From assembly GCA_009783235.1 (NCBI GenBank), contig WRHN01000002.1:62001-126000 (forward strand): 64,000 bases of DNA. Reading direction: 5' to 3'. The stretch is from Candidatus Saccharimonadota bacterium (lineage in GTDB: Bacteria; Patescibacteriota; Saccharimonadia; Saccharimonadales; Saccharimonadaceae). Of this stretch, positions 48,713 through 55,554 are shown piece by piece. Position 1 is the stretch's first letter. Every line of letters begins with the position of its first letter. Under the pieces are notes generated by a model. That model ran no database searches. It saw only the letters and a list, made by a program, of their open reading frames with translations, and had not been told where the DNA came from. Made by a program: the position numbers and the translations under genes.

Positions 48713-50471
48713 TTGCCCGCTCCTTGGCCACTTTTAAAGGAGCTTTCAACTCATCATCGCCCAATTGCGATGCAGCAATTTCTCGATAAACTGCGCAAGA
48801 CTTGAGAAGCTTCTGGTGCGTACCAACTCCTACCACTCTACCTTTATCAAGCACCACAATTTGATCGGCATGTTTAATCGTGCCAACGCGCTGAGCCACA
48901 ATCAATACCGCTGCATTTTTAGTCGCTGGCTTGAGCGCTTCGCGTAACGCCAAGTCTGTACGAAAATCTAGCGCCGAAAAAGAATCGTCAAAAATATAAA
49001 TTTCTGGATTTTTGGCCACCGCGCGCGCAATACTTAAACGCTGCTTTTGCCCACCCGAAACATTAGCTCCACCCTGAGCAATATGCGACTCAAATTGATG
49101 ATCAAGTTTTTCCACAAAGTCTTGCGCTTGCGCAACGCGCGCCGCCTCGCGAATTTGTTTTTTTGACAAACCAGCAGAACCAAACGCAATATTAGAACTG
49201 ACCGTGCCGCTAAACAACACGCCTTTTTGCGGCACGAAACCAATTTTGCGCACCAGTTCTTTTTGATTATAATCGCGCACATTCACACCGTCGACTAAAA
49301 CCTGCCCCGCCGTTGCGTCATAAAATCTCGGCACCAAGTTAATAAGCGTCGACTTTCCAGAACCAGTTGAACCGATAAAAGCTGTGGTCTGTCCAGCTTT
49401 GGCAATAAAGCTAACGTCTTTGAGCACCGATTCTTCCGCCCCGGGATACTTGAACGAAACGCCGCGAAACTCAACTGTACCGCGCTGAGCAGTTTTGGCG
49501 TTTTTTGACTTAGCTGCTGACTTAATAGATAACGGCGTGTTCAAAACTTCAGTGATACGCTGCCACGACACCATAGCGCGAGGCACCATAATAAACGCCA
49601 TCATCAAAAACATGAAGCTCATCATCACCTGCATGGCGTACTGCATAAACGCCATCATATTGCCAATTTCAATGGCGCCAGAGTCAATTAAGCCCGCGCC
49701 AAACCAAATCACCATTAGCGTCGTAAAGTTCAAAATCAGCTGGACTATCGGAAAAGTAACCACCATTACGCGCGAGACAAATAAGTTAACCCTTGTCAAC
49801 TCCTTGTTCGCAGCATCAAATTTTTTCTCTTCGTGTGTTTCGTTATTAAATGCCCGCACCACCCGCAAGCCCGACAGATTTTCGCGCGTTACCAAATTAA
49901 CTTTATCAATCAGCTTCTGCAGCAGCTTAAATTTCGGCACCGCTACCACAATCACCGACACCACCAACATCAGCAACAACGCCACCGCCAACATAATAAT
50001 CCAGCTCATTCCTGGCGCAGTGTCTAGCGCTTTCAAAATTGCCCCCACGCCCATAAGCGGCGCCTGGCAACTCATGCGCAGAACCAAAATAGTTACCATT
50101 TGAATCTGCATAACGTCATTGGTAGTTCGCGTAATCAAACTAGAAGTTGAAAACTTGGAAATTTCCGAAATTGAAAAATTCATGGTTTTTTTGAAAACTT
50201 CTTCGCGCACATCGCGCGCCAAGCCCGAGCCCACGCGTGAAGCAAAAAATCCCGCTATGAGCATGCCCGCGCCACCAGCTAGCGCCACCAGGAGCATTAA
50301 TATACCCTCGCCCATGATGAAATCTTGGTCGCCACCAACAATACCCTTGTTCACAATTTGGCTCATCATGTCAGGTAACTGCAAGGCGCTCCAAACCTGC
50401 ACGCTTAACCCCGCGAACAGCAGAAGTACTTGCCACCAGTAGTGACTCAGGTATTTTAGATATTTAATCAC
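48705..50471 (-). CDS. Heterodimeric ABC exporter, partner subunit
   Basis: A 588-residue half-transporter: six membrane helices (residues about 15-300), then a nucleotide-binding domain with Walker A GSTGSGKSTLINLV, signature NVSGGQKQRLSIARAV and Walker B YIFDDSFSALDFRTD. The Walker B Glu is replaced by Asp-Ser (IFDDSFS), the usual degenerate catalytic site of one heterodimer partner, while its signature LSGGQ-like motif is intact. It overlaps both neighbours (AbrB-like gene by 8 nt and the second subunit by 8 nt), consistent with a single operon. Confidence 0.9.
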   Translation of the reverse strand: MIKYLKYLSHYWWQVLLLFAGLSVQVWSALQLPDMMSQIVNKGIVGGDQDFIMGEGILMLLVALAGGAGMLIAGFFASRVGSGLARDVREEVFKKTMNFSISEISKFSTSSLITRTTNDVMQIQMVTILVLRMSCQAPLMGVGAILKALDTAPGMSWIIMLAVALLLMLVVSVIVVAVPKFKLLQKLIDKVNLVTRENLSGLRVVRAFNNETHEEKKFDAANKELTRVNLFVSRVMVVTFPIVQLILNFTTLMVIWFGAGLIDSGAIEIGNMMAFMQYAMQVMMSFMFLMMAFIMVPRAMVSWQRITEVLNTPLSIKSAAKSKNAKTAQRGTVEFRGVSFKYPGAEESVLKDVSFIAKAGQTTAFIGSTGSGKSTLINLVPRFYDATAGQVLVDGVNVRDYNQKELVRKIGFVPQKGVLFSGTVSSNIAFGSAGLSKKQIREAARVAQAQDFVEKLDHQFESHIAQGGANVSGGQKQRLSIARAVAKNPEIYIFDDSFSALDFRTDLALREALKPATKNAAVLIVAQRVGTIKHADQIVVLDKGRVVGVGTHQKLLKSCAVYREIAASQLGDDELKAPLKVAKERANG

Positions 50472-50724
50472 GATTTTTCTTTGCTTTTAATTTCTGTCTT
50501 TTCAAAATACTACCCATTTGATCGTAGTGTTTTTGCATGTGCGCTAAGTGCCGGTTAAAAGTTTCCTCGTTCATAATAATAACTGATTTTTCATCTGGAA
50601 AACCCGCCACCATGACTTTATCGCCTGGTTGAAAGTTCAACTCTTCCCTAGCTTCAGCCGGAATCACCACTTGACCTTTCGGGCCAATCTTACCTACACC
50701 ATAAAATTCAAATCTACGTACCAT
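50464..50724 (-). CDS. AbrB/SpoVT-family DNA-binding regulator
   Basis: An 86-residue protein from the ATG at 50724. The N-terminal swapped-hairpin region reads VGKIGPKGQVVIPAEAREELNFQPGDKVMV, the AbrB/SpoVT signature; the C-terminal helix is Lys-rich. It likely binds DNA as a dimer and regulates the ABC exporter genes with which it is co-transcribed. The promoter contains an inverted repeat (GTATAAC/GTTATAC) between the -35 and the ATG, a plausible autoregulatory site. A longer frame to 50775 would place the start upstream of the promoter and is rejected. Confidence 0.85.
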   Translation of the reverse strand: MVRRFEFYGVGKIGPKGQVVIPAEAREELNFQPGDKVMVAGFPDEKSVIIMNEETFNRHLAHMQKHYDQMGSILKRQKLKAKKNRD

Positions 50725-50749
50725 GTATAACATTTTATACAAGTTATAC
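50725..50749. promoter_or_regulatory. Inverted repeat operator in the AbrB/ABC exporter promoter
   Basis: GTATAAC (50725-50731) and GTTATAC (50743-50749) form a perfect 7-bp inverted repeat that overlaps the -10 (TAAAAT, 50732-50737) and reaches the ATG at 50724. The AbrB-like product is a natural candidate to bind it. Confidence 0.6.
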
Positions 50750-50760
50750 ACGCATGTCAA
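50732..50760 (-). promoter_or_regulatory. Promoter of the AbrB-ABC exporter operon
   Basis: A perfect -35 TTGACA (50755-50760), 17 bp, then TAAAAT (50732-50737). Transcription would begin at or next to the ATG at 50724, giving a leaderless transcript. Confidence 0.65.
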
Positions 50761-50774
50761 GTCTTTAAAATTCA

Positions 50775-50799
50775 CAAAAGGGGCCCTGTTAAGACCCCT
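50775..50799 (-). terminator. Terminator downstream of the MBL pseudogene
   Basis: The minus-strand RNA pairs AGGGGTC with GGCCCCT around TTAACAG and is followed by TTTT. It separates the AT-rich gene pair from the AbrB operon. Confidence 0.6.
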
Positions 50800-50844
50800 G
50801 AGCCCGTGACGGCCACACGATATTCTCTCGCGGATTTTTCTTCA

Positions 50845-51449
50845 TTAAATAATATAGAGTGTTTTTTCAGTTGGTTTTTTATAATCTAAATTATTGCTAT
50901 CTGATTTTACTATTTTATAATCTTTTATGTTATCAATAAACTTATCTAACAAATCAATAGGCTTATCAGTTTCCCAATTATCAGTTAAATAATGCATTGG
51001 GATAACTACACTAGGGTTTAATTGCTTTATGACCTCTATTGCTTCTTGATAATTAATAGTATAAAATCCTCCAACTGGAATTAAAAGAATATCAATGTCT
51101 CCAATTTGTTTTACTTGTTCGTCAGTTAAGATAGCCCCTAAAGCTCCTAAATGGCAAATTCTAGTATCTTCCGTTCGATTACGTGAATAATATTTGTTCC
51201 TCTTAAATTACCTTGCTCTTTATCGTGGTAACTATCTATTTTACTAATTACAAAACTACCTACATTATCCTCAACTTTAATATTTTCAATATTGTTGTGG
51301 TCAAAATGATTGTGACTAACTAATAAATAATTAACAGTTTCAGTTTTATATTCATAACCGAAACTATTATCAGCGGGGTCAATGATTAAACTTTCTTTAT
51401 CATTTTCAATTAAAAAACCAGCGTGTGCTAAATGAGTAATTTTTAACAT
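50845..51449 (-). pseudogene. Frameshifted metallo-beta-lactamase-fold hydrolase (UlaG-like)
   Basis: The first frame (51449 to 51147) encodes LAHAGFLIEN, LIIDPADNSFGYEYK and LLVSHNHFDHNNIENI, the HxHxDH metal site of an MBL-fold hydrolase. The second frame (about 51150 to 50845) continues with the rest of the fold: HLGALGAILTDEQ, IDILLIPVGGFYTINYQEA and NPSVVIPMHYLTDNW. A one-base change near ATCGAACGGAAG, where one extra A would restore the frame, separates them. Together they make a protein of about 200 residues resembling UlaG-type hydrolases. It is AT-rich relative to its neighbours. Either an inactivated import or an assembly error. It is translationally coupled (TAATG) to the GNAT gene upstream. 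Confidence 0.8.
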
Positions 51450-51917
51450 TATTTTTCCTCCTCAACTATATATTTTAAAGTTGTGTTATATTCGTCAAAC
51501 AAATTCTTTCTGTAAAAGTTAATTGCATTGATATTTTGACTTGAGGCAGTTACAACAATACTTTTTACATTTTCACTTTTACACCATTCTTTAAAGGTGT
51601 TAAAAAGTTGCGAGCCGACTCCTAACTTTCTATAATCAGAGTTAATACACATATTATCGAGTTCAGCTCTTTTTTTCAGATATACATGAATTGGCGAGAA
51701 TAGATCCTGCTAAATAGCCTGCAATTTTATTCTCTTCATCAGCAACAAACACAGTTCCGTCTTTAATAACTTCTATAAAATAATCTTTACCGACTTTTTC
51801 ATAAGTCCAACCGACTTTAAGTGTGTCATCAAAATTATCAAATTCTAATTCAAAAAGACTATGATTTAATTCTAATATACTATTTAAATCACTTTCAGTT
51901 GCTTTTCTAATAATCAT
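51449..51917 (-). pseudogene. Frameshifted GNAT acetyltransferase
   Basis: The first frame from 51917 encodes MIIRKATESDLNSILELN and VFVADEENKIAGYLAGSI. The second (ending 51449) encodes CINSDYRKLGVGSQLFNTFKEW, the acetyl-CoA binding loop, then ASSQNINAINFYRKNLF. The frames break at an A7 run (AAAAAAAG); adding or skipping one base gives KKRAELDNMCINSDYRKLG, a clean GNAT sequence. AT-rich like the MBL gene that follows, probably acquired together. A homopolymer sequencing error, phase variation or true decay are all possible. Confidence 0.8.
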
Positions 51918-51957
51918 ACTACGTCTCAAAAACTATTTCTATTACACGTCTAGTATA

Positions 51958-51967
51958 CCCCCCCCCC
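51958..51967. repeat. Ten-base C homopolymer upstream of the GNAT pseudogene
   Basis: A run of ten C sits in the gap between the GNAT pseudogene and the DedA-like gene. Shorter C runs occur in other gaps (near 41400 and 44986). Such tracts mutate by slippage and could change promoter spacing. Confidence 0.8.
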
Positions 51968-52024
51968 GCACCGAAAACACAAGTTTAAGGGTTGGTAACC
52001 AGTAGCCAATCGAGGGCTCGCTCG

Positions 52025-52768
52025 CTACTTCTTAGACGCAATTTGTTTCTTGCGCTTTTTAAAACTTTTGCGTAAAAAATTAAGTTTTTTATTAGACTTG
52101 ATAAATTTATCCAGCCAGTCTTTTTGCCAATACGCCAGAGCAAACACTATCAACGAAAACACCAGCAAAGCAACAACCAGTTTAGCATTGGCGTCTTGCA
52201 CGCTAGAGCCAAGCATGTTAAGCACTAAGTAACCCGGCAGGCGCCCGATAATGGCAATGATTACCAAATTGCGAAAACGTATTTTTGTCAGGCCCGCTAG
52301 GTACGCCAATAAATCATCTGGGATAATTGGCAACAAAAACCCAATGAACAAAAACGAAACGCCGCGCCTGTTCGCGATAAAGTCGAATTTTTTAATTTGT
52401 TCTGGTTTAAAGAATTTCTCTAACAGCGGTCGCCCAAACCTGCGGCTAAGCGCAATGACTATGATGAAGCCAACGGTTGCGCCGATAATTGTCAGCGGCA
52501 AACCCCACCAACCATACAAAAAACCACTGACGATTGAGGTAAATTGCCCTGGAATTGGCGCTATAACTACTTGTACAATTTGTAAAAAAATTACAGCCAG
52601 AGGACCCCAAATGCCTAGCGACTTGATGAACGCCTCTAGGTTTTCTCTGTTGCCAAAGGTATATGCTACTGGCTCCCAGAAAAAATACGCCAAAAGAAAC
52701 AAGCTCAGCAAAACCAAAATGGTGATGGCGATGTTCCTAAAAGTAAAAAACTTTCTTAAAGCTTTCAT
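52025..52768 (-). CDS. TVP38/DedA-family membrane protein
   Basis: A 247-residue protein from the ATG at 52768, 6 nt after TGCTATAAT; the longer frame to 52804 starts upstream of the promoter. It is a VTT-domain protein: QVVIAPIPGQFTSIVSGFLYGWWGLPLTIIGATVGFIIVIALSRRFGRPL is the family core with the conserved Pro and the GxxG helix turn. A Lys-rich tail (KKRKKQIASKK) ends it. DedA/TVP38 proteins are linked to lipid scrambling or undecaprenyl-phosphate recycling and proton-driven transport; the exact role here is open. Confidence 0.88.
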   Translation of the reverse strand: MKALRKFFTFRNIAITILVLLSLFLLAYFFWEPVAYTFGNRENLEAFIKSLGIWGPLAVIFLQIVQVVIAPIPGQFTSIVSGFLYGWWGLPLTIIGATVGFIIVIALSRRFGRPLLEKFFKPEQIKKFDFIANRRGVSFLFIGFLLPIIPDDLLAYLAGLTKIRFRNLVIIAIIGRLPGYLVLNMLGSSVQDANAKLVVALLVFSLIVFALAYWQKDWLDKFIKSNKKLNFLRKSFKKRKKQIASKK

Positions 52769-52774
52769 GTTAAC

Positions 52775-52783
52775 ATTATAGCA
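52775..52783 (-). promoter_or_regulatory. Extended -10 promoter of the DedA-like gene
   Basis: TGCTATAAT on the minus strand, 6 nt before the ATG. Leaderless mRNA expected. Confidence 0.65.
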
Positions 52784-52859
52784 TAGCCAGTTCTTCCTTG
52801 ACACTCCTATAACACGGATGAACTGAGCGCCGCAGCATTTACCATCGCGGCTGAGCCTA

Positions 52860-53528
52860 CTACTTATTTTGACGAATTAGCGAGATCGTCATAGCATCTT
52901 CAACGTCATATTGCCCAATCTTGGTGCGCCGCAGCTCCAAGCAGTAGCCGCCAACACCCAACGCTTCGCCAATTTGCTCAGCTAGAGTGCGAATATAAGT
53001 ACCAGATGAAACTTTGGTGCGGATTTTTAAAAGCGGGTATTGATAATCCAAAAACTCTAACTCATAAATCATCACCTCGCGCTCTGGTATTTCGGGCATT
53101 TCACCTTTTCGCGCCAATTTATACGCCCTTTGCCCATTAACTTTGACGGCACTATAAATTGGCGGTCGCTGTTTGAGTTTTCCCTCAAAACTTTTCAGTA
53201 CTTTAATAACCTCCTCTCGCGTTGGCTGAGCGTCAGAAACCTTGGTCAACTCCCCTTCCGGATCGCCAGTCGAACTTTTGGCGCCTAAAAAGATTGTCGC
53301 TTCGTATTCTTTATCAAGCTTTAAAAATTCATCTGATTTTCGCGTGTTCTGACCAGAAAGCAAAATCAACAACCCGGTCGCGAAAGGATCAAGCGTTCCC
53401 GTGTGGCCTACTTTGACCTTGCGCCCCGCCTCGTCGCGCAGCTGCGCGCGCACTCGTGCGACTACACCAAAACTAGAAATGCCGCTGGGCTTATCTACCA
53501 AAATGGTCCTATTGAATCCTTCGTTCAT
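52860..53528 (-). CDS. truB: tRNA pseudouridine55 synthase
   Basis: A 222-residue TruB from the ATG at 53528; the ATG at 53537 overlaps the -10 and is rejected. DKPSGISSFGVV, KVGHTGTLDPFATGLL with the catalytic Asp, then KLDKEYEATIFLGAKSSTGDPEG and GTYIRTLAEQIGEALGVGGYC. It makes pseudouridine 55 in the tRNA T-loop. The PUA-like C-terminal domain of longer TruB proteins is absent, as in several small genomes. Confidence 0.95.
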   Translation of the reverse strand: MNEGFNRTILVDKPSGISSFGVVARVRAQLRDEAGRKVKVGHTGTLDPFATGLLILLSGQNTRKSDEFLKLDKEYEATIFLGAKSSTGDPEGELTKVSDAQPTREEVIKVLKSFEGKLKQRPPIYSAVKVNGQRAYKLARKGEMPEIPEREVMIYELEFLDYQYPLLKIRTKVSSGTYIRTLAEQIGEALGVGGYCLELRRTKIGQYDVEDAMTISLIRQNK

Positions 53529-53535
53529 ATTGAAC

Positions 53536-53544
53536 ATTCTAACA
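53536..53544 (-). promoter_or_regulatory. Extended -10 promoter of truB
   Basis: TGTTAGAAT on the minus strand, 7 nt before the ATG at 53528. Confidence 0.55.
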
Positions 53545-53594
53545 CATGGGCCTGGTAGCGTTCATTTGCTCAGAAACGCCACGCGCATCAATTA

Positions 53595-54371
53595 TTAATT
53601 TTTTGATAATTGGTCTGTAATTTTCAGCCAATCTGAAATCGACAAATCCTGTGCGCGCAGATCTGAATTCACGCGCGCCCGCTTCAGTAAGTCTTCAACT
53701 TCGGGTTTAGATAAATGCAAACCGCCAGCCAAACTCGAGCGCAATTTCTTGCGACGCTCAGAAAATCCAGCCTTGACCGCCCGAAAAAAAACTTTTTCGT
53801 TTTTAATATTAAATCTATTTTTGGGATTTAAAATCACCACTTGAGAATCAACTTTTGGCACTGGCTCGAAACTCTCAGCTGGCACGATAACGCCAAGTTC
53901 CACTTGCGCATAGACCTGCGCCGAAATGCCCAGAACTGAATATTCACCAGGCCCAGCGGCCAATCTTTGAGCAACTTCTTTTTGCACCAACAGCACAATT
54001 TTGCTTGGTCGGTTCTCGGCCGTCAGCAACTTTTGAACAATCTTACTAGTGATATAATACGGCACGTTAGCAGCCACTTTGTACCCTGCTGGTAACTGAT
54101 CGAGATTAAATTGCAAAAAATCGCCTTGCTCAATTTTTAAATTATGAGCCTGGATTTTATTTAAGATCGCTATTAAATCTTGGTCAATTTCTATGGCTAA
54201 AACCTGGCTTGAGACTTCAGCCAGTTTTTGCGTCAAGGCTCCTCGCCCGGGCCCAATTTCTAAAACAAAATCCGAATCGTCTAAATCGGCCTGTTGAACA
54301 ATATAGTTTAAAGCCGCTTCGTCGCGCAACCAATTCTGCCCCAGCGATTTTTTCGCTCGCGCAGACTCCAT
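53595..54371 (-). CDS. rsmA: 16S rRNA A1518/A1519 dimethyltransferase (KsgA)
   Basis: A 258-residue methyltransferase. KKSLGQNWLRDEAAL opens the protein (usual KKxLGQxFL), EIGPGRGALT is the SAM-binding motif I, and NVPYYITSKIVQKLL is the NLPY-type catalytic motif IV, followed by LVQKEVAQRLAA and the C-terminal GFSERRKKLRSSL. It dimethylates two adenines near the 3' end of 16S rRNA, a late check on ribosome assembly. Its ATG overlaps the stop of the upstream DUF348/G5 protein gene (TAATG). yabE-rsmA order is also seen in Bacillus. Confidence 0.95.
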   Translation of the reverse strand: MESARAKKSLGQNWLRDEAALNYIVQQADLDDSDFVLEIGPGRGALTQKLAEVSSQVLAIEIDQDLIAILNKIQAHNLKIEQGDFLQFNLDQLPAGYKVAANVPYYITSKIVQKLLTAENRPSKIVLLVQKEVAQRLAAGPGEYSVLGISAQVYAQVELGVIVPAESFEPVPKVDSQVVILNPKNRFNIKNEKVFFRAVKAGFSERRKKLRSSLAGGLHLSKPEVEDLLKRARVNSDLRAQDLSISDWLKITDQLSKN

Positions 54372-55510
54372 TATTTATGACTCTCAAAAATATTGTAAGC
54401 ATACTGCATACGCATCGGCGTATTGCAAATGCCGCAGCGCTCATAGCCATTTTGAAAAGCCAACACCGCATCTTCAATGGTCGGCGAACTCAGCAAGCGA
54501 TTCTTAGTTGCCAAATAACCACCGTTCAATTCCCACATCAGAAAATCTAATTGCGTATAAATATTGTAAGGATTCTCTCGACTCATCAAGTTGGCCTTAC
54601 GGCCGCCCGTCCATTGCGCTAAACCGTCGCCGTCAGTGTTAAAATGATGTTCTTGTTTTAGGTTGCCCATTATCCCAGCTGTCTGTTCGCGCGAAAAACC
54701 CTGTGCCAATAAATAACTCCAAGTTATAGATTCATTTTCTGACGGCGTGGTGTAGACTCCGGAATATTTAACGCCGACTTTTTCGATTTGAGTTTTTGGT
54801 TCTTTTGTGACCACGCTCGTGATGAGCTCGCGCGCGACTTCGCGACCAGCTCGTATATACACACGATAAGTATTTTGACGCTGGCCAATTTCGCCCGTAG
54901 TAACCACCTCTTTGTAATCTTTGTCCTTGGTGAATTCTTTTTGCTGCTCTGTTTGATACGGTATAGCCTCAACCTCTGAGAGTTCCATAGTGGTATCGTT
55001 GCGCGTAATGTTCATTTCCAGACCAGCGCCGCCCACGCCAGCAACGTCAGTTACCGTCTTGAGCTCCACCGTGTCTTGGTCGTATAGCATAATGCCAGCG
55101 GCATCGATAATCCCGTCGATAGTTCTCTCAGCAGTTAAAATCTTCATAACCACCCCCTGGTCTAAAATGATAACTGGGTGAGCCCGCGCAATAATCAGCT
55201 CGTAATAAGCTTCGGTCAGTTGGTCATAGCGCGACATATTAATATAGTCAGAGTCGTCAATGGCAATATTTTCTTCTTTGAGCAACTGCTCCACCGAACC
55301 AGCGCGGGTGAGAACTTGGCGCTCTTTGTCATCGTCGACGATCTTAATCAGCCGACTCTGATTTGACAAATCGTTAAAACTCGAACCAGCAATAGCATAA
55401 TTTTGAATTCCATAAAAGGACAGCGCAATAACGAACAGCAAACCCAGCTGCACCCTTAGTGGCGGCAGGGTAAACTTAACAATGCCGCATCGTCCTAATT
55501 TTTTACTCAC
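54371..55510 (-). CDS. YabE-like secreted protein: DUF348, G5 and lysozyme-like domain
   Basis: A 379-residue protein counted from GTG at 55510 (-10 TATACT 10 nt upstream; an in-frame TTG at 55549 lies before it). A membrane/signal segment at about 17-37 is followed by a DUF348 domain (RAGSVEQLLKEENI), a second similar repeat, then a G5 domain (AIPYQTEQQ...GQRQNTYRVYIRAGREV). The C-terminus (LLAQGFSREQTAGIMGNLKQEH, DGLAQWTGGRK) matches phage-type lysozyme domains (Phage_lysozyme2), with the first Glu of EHH as likely catalytic acid. It should cleave peptidoglycan, similar to resuscitation-promoting YabE/Rpf proteins. It is in one unit with rsmA. Confidence 0.85.
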   Translation of the reverse strand: MSKKLGRCGIVKFTLPPLRVQLGLLFVIALSFYGIQNYAIAGSSFNDLSNQSRLIKIVDDDKERQVLTRAGSVEQLLKEENIAIDDSDYINMSRYDQLTEAYYELIIARAHPVIILDQGVVMKILTAERTIDGIIDAAGIMLYDQDTVELKTVTDVAGVGGAGLEMNITRNDTTMELSEVEAIPYQTEQQKEFTKDKDYKEVVTTGEIGQRQNTYRVYIRAGREVARELITSVVTKEPKTQIEKVGVKYSGVYTTPSENESITWSYLLAQGFSREQTAGIMGNLKQEHHFNTDGDGLAQWTGGRKANLMSRENPYNIYTQLDFLMWELNGGYLATKNRLLSSPTIEDAVLAFQNGYERCGICNTPMRMQYAYNIFESHK

Positions 55511-55554
55511 GGTCAGTTTAAGTATATGATTTTTAACGTTTTTTTGCAAGTTAG

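Noticed and set aside
52860-53537. truB start at 53537
   Set aside because: That ATG overlaps the TAGAAT -10; the ATG at 53528 fits a leaderless transcript.
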